Below are positions 49,176 through 60,130 of a stretch of DNA of 64,000 nt, one piece after another. Made by a program: the position numbers and the translations under genes. Under the pieces are notes generated by a model. The model ran no database searches. It saw only the letters and a list, made by a program, of their open reading frames with translations, and was not told the DNA's origin. Within the stretch, counting starts at the first letter, position 1. The number at the start of each line of letters is the position of its first letter. The stretch is from Meconema thalassinum (lineage: Eukaryota > Arthropoda > Insecta > Orthoptera > Tettigoniidae), in assembly GCA_946902985.2 (NCBI GenBank), contig OX336388.2, forward strand, positions 118,149,894 to 118,213,893, written 5' to 3'.

Positions 49176-50676
49176 GTACAAAGTTCATTTTGCATTAGGA
49201 GTGGGGAGAGGTGGGTAGTAATTAAAATGTACAAGCAGTGCCCATACAATATTTTTATTAATTTTTAAATACATATACAATATTTACACATAATATATTG
49301 TTTTTGGTATAAATTGTAGAGTTGGTTTTATTTGTTTTCTATTTTTTTATTCTTAAGTATGAATACCTTTTTTCATTTTCTTGTTGCTTGAAGTGCTATT
49401 GTTGTATTTCCTAAATTGTTTTGGTTTATGTATTTGCTAGATGCAAGTAGAGGATTTTGATATTTATAACTTAACTCTCTAAGCATGGTCAATGGTTGAG
49501 TAATGACCACATGTACGTTTACCTATACCATCCGAATCAATTACTCTTTTATCATACCAGGACACAAAGCAATTTTGTTTAGTCTTATAGATGATATGTC
49601 ATGTTGTTTAGAAGCGATAATGTTCATTGGTATTCTTTATACCTCGTTTTTCATTACACGATGTGAACACTGTCAAAGATAGTAGTCAATTGAAAAAATT
49701 CCTACACCCTACTCAAGGTTATAAGGTACTTACTGCATATCAAAAAGCTGTACACTCGTGTGTTAGCCACTCTACCTTGCTAAGGACCACTATATTCCCT
49801 ATACTAGGCTATACATGTTAGTTCTAAACACTTAATGGTTATTTGTATATTACATTTATATACACAGCTTATACAAGCACGTTTTTTCACACAGTAAAAC
49901 TTTGTCAAATAACCACATACAACACGCAAAGTATGTTTCCGCTATCTAGCGGTGACTATGGAAACTACCTGAACGACCAGTATGGTACCTAGCGCTCCAT
50001 ATCAACACTACTGAACGACCAGCATTCTATCTAGCGGTCGATATCAACACTCACTCAACTACCAGTATGCCACCTAGTGGCCGATATCAACACTCACTCA
50101 ACTCACCTAACCTAACCTGACCATGCCTGACGTGTCTACTGAACCTATCCTAATCTAATCCTAGCTAACCTCACCTGACGTGACCATACCTGTTAGTAAG
50201 CAACAACAACACACTAGGATTCCATGAATTCCAGAGTACTTTTAGAATAATTATTGACTCTCAACTCTTATAACTATGTCTATCCCACTCTGTCACAAAC
50301 ACGATATTTTTTAAAATTTTTGCTGGATGTCACTACTAAAGTGATAATGGGTTTTCCGATTCTACGTTGGCTTTTATGTTGGCTTTTATGTTTGGCTTTC
50401 GTATTGGCTTTTGTATTGGCTTTTATGTTGGCTTTTATGTTGGCTTTTACTTTGGCCTTTTGTGTTGGCTTATTTAACAAGTTATTTTTGTCAATGTATT
50501 TAGTAGATTTTCTCTTGTTCTTGGAATGTATTTCAGTCTTTTTTTATCACAGTATAATGCTTACCGCCATGTTTGTAAGCAACAACAACACACTAAAATT
50601 CCAAAAAAAAAAGAAACCAAAGTTCGCTAAGGTTAATGCTTGACTCTCAACTCTTACTCTTACCTCTACCCCCCAA
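49176..50676 (+). repeat. Left inverted arm
   Basis: Pairs with 54200-55661. It contains CCTAA-like stretches, three copies of a roughly 45-bp tract around gatatcaacactcactcaac (49965-50105), and a 12-bp repeat block at 50366-50472. Confidence 0.85.
50366..50472. repeat. 12-bp tandem repeat (ttggcttttatg)
   Basis: About nine copies of ttggcttttatg with variants. The right arm carries the reverse-complement block near 54390-54475. A frame across it reads LAF-type hydrophobic repeats and is not taken as a gene. Confidence 0.85.
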
Positions 50677-50699
50677 CGCGTAGTCAAAATCATTATATT

Positions 50700-51500
50700 T
50701 TTTAAATTTTCATAAAAAGTTAATTTGGGTAAGTAGGCTTTATGTTTAAACTAAAAATCCTAAAAAGCTATATGTTAACTCTTACACTTACTGTACCTCT
50801 ATACCACTCTCAGTCAAAAATAGTGTATTTTTCAAATTTTTCTAAAAAATATTTTCAAAATGGGTTATATTTTGGAAACTAAAAATTTTACAAAAATGTT
50901 TGTTTGGCATAAATGATGGTCCATACCCCCTCTACCTGTAAACCAAGTCCGAGGTCTGTAGGACAAAAAAAAAGTTCAAATTTTGAAAGTAGGCGATATT
51001 TCCTAAATTGGGAATTTTACAAACATGTTCGTTTGACATAAATCAATGGTCATTACCCCCTCTACCACCATACCAAATTTCAAGACTACGACAAAACAAA
51101 AATAATTTGGAAAATGGGCTATATTTCCAAAATTAGCAAGTTTACAAAAAAGTTTGTTTGGCATAAATGAAAGGTCCTTACCCCGTCTACCCACAAACCA
51201 AGTCCCAGGTCTCTGGGACAAAATCCAAAAATTTCAAATTTGAAAGTAGGCGATATTTTGAAAACTAATCATTATGAAAAGTCATATATAGACTCAAGCA
51301 AATGTTCTTTAAGTCCTTTAACGTTAAAACAAAACTTAACATTTCTTCATTTTTTCAAAAAAAAGTCCAATTTCCAAATTGCCTATATTTTGGAAATTAA
51401 GAATTTAAATAAGTTTGTTTTACGTAAATGAAAGGTCTTTACTCCCTCTACCCCAAAAATAAATGTCAGATCCCTAGGACAAAATCTGTGCAGTAGTTGT
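50700..51500. repeat. Tandem repeat of about 125-130 bp
   Basis: Five to six diverged units contain gttttacaaa, gtttgtttggcataaatg, ggtccataccccctctacc and a ggtctctgggacaaaa-type end. The cataaat landmark recurs at 50908, 51037 and 51162 and again near 51421. This block has no counterpart in the right arm, where the Penelope-like element sits instead. Confidence 0.8.
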
Positions 51501-51845
51501 TTTGTGAGAGTTCTGTCCCCACCGCCACCGCTCCACCGCCAAGATGGCGGCCGTAGCTTAACTTAACCTAGCCTAACCTAACAAGATGGCGGCCATAGCT
51601 TAACCTAGCCTAATCTAACAAAATGGCGGCAGTATGTTAACATAACCTACCGTAACCTAACAAAATGGCGGTCGTAGGTTAACTTAACCTAGCCTAACGG
51701 GCCAGAACTCTCACAAAACAACTACTGCACAGTTTTTGTCCTAGGGACCAGAAATTTGTTTTTGGGGTAGACGGGGTTAAGACCTTTCATTTACGTAGAA
51801 CAAACTTTTTTGTAAAATTCTTAGTTAGTATTAATATTTTGCAAA
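51395..51845. repeat. Inner palindrome of the foldback element
   Basis: tctgtgcagtagttgttttg near 51487 reads in reverse complement at about 51703-51733, and the flanking ggtctttactccctctacc unit is likewise inverted at about 51770-51800. The loop (51516-51700) holds four copies of a unit with aagatggcggccgtag and aacttaacctagcc. This marks the centre of the foldback symmetry. Confidence 0.75.
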
Positions 51846-51894
51846 AGTTCCGCCTAATCAATACCTTTATTGTACTAAATATAAATGATCACTT

Positions 51895-51955
51895 AGTGGT
51901 CATTGGTACATGTTTCGGGGCCTAATTGTTTTGGCCCCTTCATCAGCCTGTGTAG
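51895..51955 (-). ncRNA. Hammerhead-ribozyme-like motif of the Penelope-like element
   Basis: On the minus strand ctgatga (51940-51946) is followed by one extra a, a perfect 6-bp stem ggggcc/ggcccc with a 10-base loop, and then gaaac (51912-51916) and atgtacc. Ctgatga, a stem II, then gaaa is the hammerhead core, and hammerheads are known from Penelope-like elements. Stem III could only be two base pairs (ac/gu around au), and stem I is weak. The extra a after ctgatga departs from the minimal consensus. Activity is uncertain. Confidence 0.45.
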
Positions 51956-52985
51956 ATAAAAAGTCAAGGCAAACAGGTGGTCGGATAGCTTTACACTCAT
52001 AAAATATTCCCTTCAAAAATCCCTATTATGGTGCACCATAATGAAAGGGGAAAGATGTTTATCCAAAGAAACATAAGGAAATAAAATACATAAATAAAAA
52101 TAAAAAAGAAACAAGGAAAGAAAGGAAGAAAGAAATAGTTGAAATTTGGAAAAAACAAAAAATATAGTGTGAACACACTCTAAAATTTGACCCTTTCTCG
52201 TTGATCACAGAAAATGTGCATTCTTCAAATGGTCCCAAATCTTCTGAAATACAGTATGTTGACGACAATAACACATTTGAAATAAACCATACGCTATACC
52301 GTGGCTTGCTGATGTCAACGAAAATACAATGGCTCAGCTTTGTGGCAGTTCAACTTACTGCGGTCTGTAGATGCTAAATGAGACATAATCTGATCCGTGG
52401 CAGCATTCCAGATTATATTAATATTCCAAATTCAATTCACCAGTGATAAATGACATGGATCACAATACATCACCATAGATGAGCCCCAAAAAACCATGAA
52501 GCTGCAATTTTGTGCCGAAACATCATCTTGCCAGAATGCTTTGGAATAATTAATGAAGGAACAGGTCTCCAGTTTGAGATTAAACCATTAAGAATGTAAT
52601 GTCACATATAAGTATATATCTGTGATGATATTTAGCAATATGTCAACTTACTTTAGGTTAAACGATAAGTTTATGTCGGCTAAGGCTTGTCTTTGGTTAC
52701 ACGTTATTGTCAATTTTATGGGTACAGCATAAACTCATTACTCAGATATATAGATTATTAAATCATTGGAAAACCAATTATGGTATTAAACTGGGGGGTA
52801 GTGTTATGTTATTAATAAGAAAATTCTCTAATAATAAAATATTGGCAAAATTTGAAATAATTTAGGAATAAGATTGAAAATTAGGTGGCTTTTATGAAAT
52901 TAGAATGTGTTGCTGCGATATGTGTATGATTTAGAGAAAAATAATTTAAAATACTTATGGCTCATGCTTAAAATAGCTAAAATGC

Positions 52986-54178
52986 TTAAGGGGGTTTATT
53001 TTTGTTGTTGATTTTTAACATTGTGTTGTCTGTGAGGGTATCAAACAAAACGTTAGAGTCAAAAATTATCTCATTGAGATTTTTAGGGTCTGAAATTTTA
53101 TGCGCTGTGTTGATTTCTATGGATTCTAGTACATTCATCAGGGTTCCCTTGTTTGTATAATGTAAGATTTTCAAATCATTTTCTATATTTGTAAATTTAT
53201 GACCTGACTCTTCCATATGGGTAGCAATAGCTGAATATTTTCTGTATTTTGAGGCGTTTATATGTTCATTATATCTTATAGCAAAATTTCTTCCGGTTTG
53301 GCCTATGTAGTTAGTATTGCATTAATTGCAAATCAATTTATCTATACCAGATTTGCTGAATTTATCTTTCTTATTGATTGTATTAGAATTTAAAAAAGGT
53401 CATGTTTTGTATTATTGGTTTTGTACGCTATCTTCATATTCAGCTTTTTAAATTTGTTGGTGAAACCATATGTAAATTTATTGAAATATGTGAAAACTGC
53501 GTATGTTGACTTTTCCTTTTGCTCCGGTTGGAAGTGCGTTGCGGGTTTATTTTTTAATGTATTAATTATATTTTCAATGTATGGACGTTTGTAGCCATTA
53601 ATTCTGGCTATCTGATGAATTACTTTAATCTCATTATTAAAATCTTGTTTGGATAAGGGTAATTTCATAGCTCTGTTTATAAGGCTGATGAAAGTGGCTC
53701 TTTTATGACAGCCAGGATTGTTTGAATCGTGTCTTATTGCAATGTGGGTTTGTGTTTGTTTTCTGAAAACTTGATAGTGTAATCTGTTGTCTTTTTTAAT
53801 GATGGTTCTATCCAGAAAATTAATCTTATTATTTATGGCTGATTCCATAGTAAATTTTATGTTATTATCAATGTTATTAAGTTGGTCTAATATTTGTTCT
53901 ATTGTTTGAATATTGTCATCAACTATGATGAAAACATCATCTACATATCTTCCCCAAAACATAATGCATTTTATTTTCCCTTCAATTTTTGTTTCTTCTA
54001 AATAATCGAGGTAAATGTTGGCCATGATACCTGATAATGGTGAGCCCATGGCTAAAGCATCTTTTTGTCTGTAAAATTTGTTGTTAAATGTCAAATGACT
54101 ATTGTTTAGAATGGAACTTAAAATGCAATTGAATTCATCTATTTCTACTTTCGATAATTTGCTATTATTTGCTAGATT
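52986..54178 (-). pseudogene. Penelope-like reverse transcriptase and GIY-YIG endonuclease, partial
   Basis: The reverse transcriptase part (54178 to 53390) contains FYRQKDALAMGSPLSGIMAN, then MFWGRYVDDVFIIVDD with the catalytic YVDD, INFLDRTIIKKDNRLHYQVF and THIAIRHDSNNPGCHKR, all diagnostic for Penelope-like elements. A stop near 53390 and a short frame change separate this from the C-terminal part. There NYIGQTGRNFAIRYNEH, followed by IATHMEESGHKF, matches the GIY-YIG endonuclease that nicks the target. The first half of the reverse transcriptase is missing because of 5' truncation. The frame ends at 52986. It is non-functional. Confidence 0.88.
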
Positions 54179-54199
54179 TTACTTAATAATATCTATTGT

Positions 54200-55661
54200 T
54201 GGTAGAATGGGGATAGAGATGAGAGTCAAGCATTAACCTCAGAGTACTTTGGATTTTTTGGAATTTTAGTGTGTTGTTGTTGCTTACAAACATGGCGGTA
54301 AGCATTATGCTGTGATAAAAAAGACTGAAATACTTTCCAAGACCAAGAGAAAAATCTACTAAATATATTGACAAAAATAACTTGTTAAATAAGCCAACAC
54401 AAAAAGCCAAAGTAAAAGCCAACATAAAAGCCAATACAAAAGCCTATACGAAAGCCAACATAAAAGCCAACGTAGGATCGGAAAACCCATTATCACTTTA
54501 GTAGTGACATCCAGCAAAAATTTTTAAAAAATATCGTGTTTGTGACAGAGTGGGATAGACATAGTTATAAGAGTTGAGAGTCGATAATTATTCTAAAAGT
54601 ACTCTGGAATTCATGGAATCCTAGTGTGTTGTTGTTGCTTACTAACAGGTATGGTCACGTCAGGTGAGGTTAGCTAGGATTAGATTAGGATAGGTTCAGT
54701 AGACACGTCAGGCATGGTCAGGTTAGGTTAGGTGAGTTGAGTGAGTGTTGATATCGGCCACTAGGTGGCATACTGGTAGTTGAGTGAGTGTTGATATCGA
54801 CCGCTAGATAGAATGCTGGTCGTTCAGTAGTGTTGATATGGAGCGCTAGGTACCATACTGGTCGTTCAGGTAGTTTCCATAGTCACCGCTAGATAGCGGA
54901 AACATTCTTTGCGTGTTGTATGTGGTTATTTGACAAAGTTTTACTGAGTGAAAAAACGTGCTTGTATAAGCTGTGTATATAAATGTAATATACAAATAAC
55001 CATTAAGTGTTTAGAACTAACATGTATAGCCTTGTATAGGGAATATAGGGGTCCTTAGCAAGGTAGAGAGTCTAACACACGCATGTACAGCCTTTTGATA
55101 TGCAGTAAGTACCTTATAACCTTGAGTAGGGTGAAAGAATTTTTTCAATTGACTACTATCTTTGACAGTGTTCACATCCTGTCATGAAAAACGAGGTAAA
55201 AAGAATACCAATGAACATTATCGCTTCTAAACAACATGACATATCATTTATAAGACTAAACAAAATTGCTTTGTGTCCTGGTATGATAAAAGAGTAATTG
55301 ATTCGGATGGTATAGGAAAACGTACATGTGGTCATTACTCAACCATTGACCATGCTTAGAGAGTTAAGTTATAAATATCAAAATCCTCTACTTGCATCTA
55401 GCAAATACATAAACCAAAACAATTTAGGAAATACAACAATAGCACTTCAAGCAACAAGAAAATGAAAAAAGGTATTCATACTTAAGAATAAAAAATAGAA
55501 AACAAATAAAACCAACTCTACAATTTATACCAAAAACAATATATTATGTGTAAATATTGTATATGTATTTAAAAATTAATAAAAATATTGTATGGGCACT
55601 GCTTGTACATTTTAATTACTACCCACCTCTCCCCACTCCTAATGCAAAATGAACTTTGTAC
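54200..55661 (-). repeat. Right inverted arm
   Basis: Reverse complement of 49176-50676 with scattered substitutions and small indels (for example a differing A-rich stretch near 54250). It ends abruptly at 55661, where the LTR element begins with tg. Confidence 0.85.
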
Positions 55662-55739
55662 TGCCCCCGTAATTGAATTATATAGAGACCACGGTGGCTA
55701 TATTTGAAATTATAAGGAAAGTTATGGTTGTCATAGTTA

Positions 55740-55823
55740 TGACGTGGGTAGTCATGACGTAAGCACGGATGACGTAAATGTTATGCCAGCAGGCTACTTG
55801 AGCTGAGATTCTCAGTGACGTCA
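55740..55823 (+). promoter_or_regulatory. Cluster of CRE/ATF motifs
   Basis: tgacgt occurs at 55740, 55755 and 55770 within 36 bp, and a perfect palindromic tgacgtca lies at 55816-55823. These are binding sites of CREB/ATF-type factors. The position, shortly upstream of a TATA-like box, fits a U3 enhancer. Confidence 0.5.
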
Positions 55824-56156
55824 GCTTTTAGTCGAGAATGTTCCAAGATGTACGACGCAGTCGCAGGAAACGAGGAATTCTGCTGAGGAAGAAACTATGC
55901 TATTGGAGGAGAGGCATGAACCAATCAACGATAGTTTAAAGAAAGACGGAGATTGCTGAAACTATGGTATTTTTATTACTTTTGGAATGCAGAATTGTGG
56001 AAATCCATTTGCAGTAAAAGCATTGATTTGGAATTTTGGTGAAATTTATTTTCAGTTTTTGAATTTTGAAAATCCGTCATGTATTAACGAAGTTGGAACT
56101 TCTAGCGATGACGCAGTACCACGCTTTGGAAGGGATGGAAACGCCCCTCGTAAAGT

Positions 56157-56166
56157 TAATAAAAGG
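56157..56166 (+). promoter_or_regulatory. TATA-like box
   Basis: taataaaagg followed by gcttgcgc, about 330 bp after the last CRE. It would start transcription near 56190. Sequence-only evidence. Confidence 0.35.
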
Positions 56167-59100
56167 GCTTGCGCAGAAGAGAGGAGCCTCTTTCGTTCTC
56201 TGATCATTCTGAGATCTCATTCTCAGATCATCGAAGTCATTTGTGAAAGTTCTTTTCTTATACATTCATTATAGTGAGACGTCGAAGTGAACAGCAGTGA
56301 AAAGAATCGTCTTTATAACGCGTGGCGAGGCCACTATATTAACGAGATCCAGGTCAAACTAGGTGAAGTTGAAACGGACCTTAGAAAGCTTCTACAAGTT
56401 TAGCTTCGAACAGTTAGCGGGCACCGATAAGCTAATTGTATTGTGCAGTGCTACATGCAGTTATAGAGAAAATCTGAACAATTTCGACCGATTAATTTAA
56501 AAGATATTAGCAGTTTTATACGACTGACAAAAGTGATTATCTCGCCACAAGAGAAGCACTTTTTGTATACCCAGAATCAACGCAACGGCTGACGCTGCGA
56601 GTGGAATAGAAAGACTTCAGATTGCTTGGTTACAGAACGATACAGTATAATGGAGCAATTGAATACGGCAGTTTGTTCTTCTGACACTACGACCGAAGAG
56701 CAGATGGAAGGCTAAAAGGGCTTATTGCAATTGGGACATACTTCAACGGAGTAAGATAGCGACATGGAACTTCGCTAATTGCTATTCCACACAAGCGAAC
56801 ATGCGGTGAATACCACCTACACCCATGTTTCGTAATTAAAGGCTGAATACCATCGAACAGCCATAGAAACAATTTCATACTCTGAATATGAATAATTTCT
56901 TCGGAAATTTCTACAAAACTTCATGGCGATTGTCTACTGGAACTTCAGGGAATTTTTCAAGAGAGGTCAGGGATATCCCGACTCACAAAGAAGATTATTG
57001 CCGGAAGGATGTCTATTCGTCTTCGAGGAGCAGAGCGATTCACGGAGAAGGAAGCAGTTCGATTCTCCGAGGGCGCTATTTCCTATTTCGAGGATGGAGC
57101 TCAGCTTTAACGTGGTGAAATGGATCCATCAGCAGTCTTCTTTGGGAAATTTTCCTCTGGAACGTCAATCGGCAGATAAGGTAGTCGTGAACGTTTATTG
57201 TATTTGAGTTTATTAATAATGTTTGAGCAACTATTTTTCCCATATTTTTATCCTCATGTTTTTTGCCCTATTTTCTTGTTGAGATTCTTATTCTCAGTAC
57301 ACCTTGATGAATTTTGCATTTTTCGACGATTTATTAAGACATTGTTATGTCATGGGCATAGTTAACGATTTTGAATCAGTTGAGACTGATATTTAGAATA
57401 TTCAGTAATTAATATTTTTGTAGTCACGATTTGACTGTAAGTTAATGATTTTTATGGCAGATTTAAATTCAGACAGCGTGTCATTTTATTAAAGTAATTC
57501 AACCCCAGTTTAATTACTTTGACCAATTTTCTGTCATCATCAAGAAGGAAGAACATTTAAATGATTTTAGAGCGTTAAAATCTCTTACGTTGTCGACGAT
57601 CTTGGAAATACTAGTCGTTATTTGAATTGATTGCAACACAGACATTTATCGTCAGTTATGAATGAACATTGCATCATAGACACTTTTGTGAAAGAGTAAC
57701 TTTAATAATGAATTATTGAATGCATTAAAGTCAAGTACTTTTGTTAGGAGTTTTTCTCAATTAGAGAATTATATAACGATGTTTGCATTCCCCAGTCTAA
57801 TTGGATTCTATTCGACTACTTTGCATTTTAGTCGCACTTTATTTGAAGATAGTATTTTCATACTACAATTTTTTTTTTAAGATGTTAATCTTAAATTTTG
57901 ATAGACCAGACAGGCGTATATAAGCGTATTCACTATTAAATTTGTTTGTGATTGGCAAGTTTTGACTTCATTTCGGTTCATGAATGAAATCCACGAAGGT
58001 TAAATAGAAAAACAGTTTTGAAACAATTAATGATTATAAAAAATTTTAAGTGGAACTATGAATGTATAATCGCTAGTGCAGCGCGTGTTGAAAGTCGCTG
58101 AGGTATAAAGCCCTTGAATATGAAGGAGGTTCCCACAGGAATAAATGTTAAAGAATTATTTGTGGAAGTTTTGTAAGTTATGTGGAAGTTTTTAATGCCA
58201 TATAGATTAATATATGATGATTTTGGGCATATTTTTAATGCAGATTGTGCATTAACTTGTTAGCGAAGGATTTTCCGCTGGAGTAAGATTGTCATAGTTC
58301 GTTGAAAATTAATCAAGTGAATTACTGTTATAATTAACACGAGTTTTGAAAGAATTTGAGATAAGATTTTGAATGAAGGTTGCCGTCACAAATCATTATT
58401 AAAACCTTTATTAAACCAGATTGTGACATTAACATGTATAACTAACCTTCATTGGTCGATTATATTAATCACGATTATGAAAATTACCAACCGAATGAAC
58501 ATGTGGTTAATGTATTTATTAAATTAATAATTTAAACAATTTAAATGTTAATATTGTAAATAATTGCTGTAAATATTTTTGAAAATAATATGGAACGAGA
58601 GTGATGTTAAAGGCGTGCTTATAATATTTTTATTGTCTTTGACAAATATTATAAACAATTTCTTATTGTTATAAATAATTTGTGATTTTGTTATAAACAT
58701 TTAAGAGCTAATTAAACATTTGGATTGAAGTTAGCAAGTTTAAGAAATTAACATAATGATCCAATAGGATGTGAGCAAAGTACTTGAAAGATTTGCGTAA
58801 ATATAATGTGAGTTGTCCTGTAGACATTTAAAAGCTTGAGAGAACAAGCTGTATTCTTACGTAACATAGCATGTGAGAAGGGAGTGCATTTGACCAGTAT
58901 GCAACAGGCTGGAAGGTAGCCCGCAGCTGTGCCAACATATGGTTCTCAGAGAGTGAGGTCGTACACACTCTGGCCTTGCGACTATAAATACCATTCTCAT
59001 GTTTATTAAAAGGAAACCAAATGCTCTATATATGTCACACCCTGACGTCCTTCTCCAATCCAATAGTGTTATGAATATTACGTTATTTGGAGCTCTTGGG

Positions 59101-59230
59101 AGCTAAAATGTTTAATATCATGTTGTATAATAATTTTGCAAGTCCTACTGGAGGACGTAGTCAGATTGACTTGGGCTACTGATAGCCACGTTGTTTTTGT
59201 TGTGTTAGTAAAATCATACCCTTTATTAGA

Positions 59231-59236
59231 AATAAA
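59231..59236 (+). terminator. Poly(A) signal
   Basis: aataaa at 59231 within the proposed LTR, followed by a t- and g-rich stretch. It would define the end of R in the 3' LTR copy. Confidence 0.4.
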
Positions 59237-59564
59237 GCTTTTGTACAGTTCAAAGTTCTCGTCTTCGTCTTGGTTCATTTTTAAATGTCATGGTGGAGGT
59301 TATTGTGTGAACAGACTTTTAGTGATCCTGTTGTCAACTCAAACCCCGAGATAATTAAGAGGTGAGTAATGGTAAGTATGAACCCCGTCTATTTTGGTGT
59401 GTTCCACAATGATTTCCTGTGAACTTCTGTGCTCTTATCTCGATAGTATCTGTCAGTGCCATTTTCATTGATGTAACTGTGCCGGTGCGATTGATAATTG
59501 GCAATCCGATTGAGGGGGCGGATATCTGACAGCCTACTATCCAGGTAAACGGGGACAGAAAGAT

Positions 59565-59583
59565 TGGCGCAGTCAACGTGTGG
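59565..59583 (+). other. Primer-binding-site-like sequence
   Basis: tggcgcagtcaacgtgtgg resembles the tggcgcagtc and tggcgccc primer-binding sites of Ty3/mdg4-type elements, where a tRNA 3' end primes reverse transcription. Two diverged repeats of an aacgt(t/g)...gattc segment follow (59638 and 59708). Confidence 0.45.
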
Positions 59584-60130
59584 GGCATGTTCAACAACAC
59601 TGGATCACCAGGTTGAACAATAGAAAGATTCGCACCTAAAACGTTGGGGCTCGATTCAACATAACTGGATTACCAGGTTGAACGCCAGTAAGAGTGGCAA
59701 ACCTAAAACGTGAGGTTCGATTAGACTCAAATAAAGAGGTTGATTCTTTGTTAGATGTCTAGGCCAATTGTAGTATTTAAGAGTGTGATTATATAGGAAT
59801 TAAATGTTGTATTGTATTAGGAAAATTACACTCAGAAAAGATCAGATCTTATACAACTTGAGAAAGGTTAAATAGGCTGGAAACTTAGAAAAATCGCCTA
59901 TAATCTGGAATCTTATTTTATTTGTCCGGCTTATGACATTTTAGTCATATTAAAGATAAAATTAAATTATTTGGATTGTAAATGTAAATTATTTGTGTTA
60001 GGATATTTTAAAATGAGCCAAAGAAATTTGAACGTGTGCTTGAGTTTGTTTCAACATGAAGTATCGTCGAAGGTTAATTATAAGGTAGTTATAAGTTAGA
60101 TTTAAGACAGAAAGTTGATCAAAATTATAT

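Larger units (their letters stand above)
51846..54195 (-). mobile_element. Penelope-like element, 5'-truncated, inserted in the foldback element
   Basis: Minus-strand order: partial Penelope-type reverse transcriptase, GIY-YIG endonuclease region, AT-rich 3' region, then a hammerhead-like motif near 51900-51950. The element's coding start is cut off exactly where the right foldback arm begins, as expected for 5'-truncated target-primed insertion. It interrupts the symmetry between the inner palindrome and the right arm. It carries stops, so it is inactive. Confidence 0.75.
49176..55661. mobile_element. Foldback-like element with arms of about 1.5 kb
   Basis: The left arm begins gtacaaagttcattttgc at 49176 and is matched in reverse complement by gcaaaatgaactttgtac ending at 55661. 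The match continues inward, with small differences, to about 50676 on the left and 54200 on the right. The interior holds tandem repeats, a smaller palindrome and a Penelope-like insertion. The long inverted arms rich in internal repeats resemble foldback elements. No transposase was recognised. No target duplication was found: the left flank reads tagtccat and the right flank tgcccccg. Confidence 0.7.
55662..59564 (+). repeat. Candidate 5' LTR plus leader
   Basis: The interval runs from tgcccccgtaattg to just before the primer-binding-site-like sequence. It holds CRE motifs, a TATA-like box at 56157-56166 and a poly(A) signal at 59231-59236, in the order U3, R, U5. If all of it is LTR, it is very long (about 3.9 kb). 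A shorter alternative starts at tgttatgaat near 59066. No coding frame of note lies here; short frames such as 55987-56274 have no recognised motif. The 3' LTR is needed to decide. Confidence 0.4.

Noticed and set aside
50254..50643. 129-codon frame with LAF-type hydrophobic repeats as a membrane protein
   Set aside because: It comes from a 12-bp tandem repeat within the foldback arm, and the same repeat is read differently in the opposite arm.
59355..59385. Tandem splice-donor-like sequences (gaggtgagta, ggtaagtatg) as evidence of a spliced subgenomic RNA
   Set aside because: Matches are good, but the acceptor would be outside the window and short donor motifs arise often by chance.
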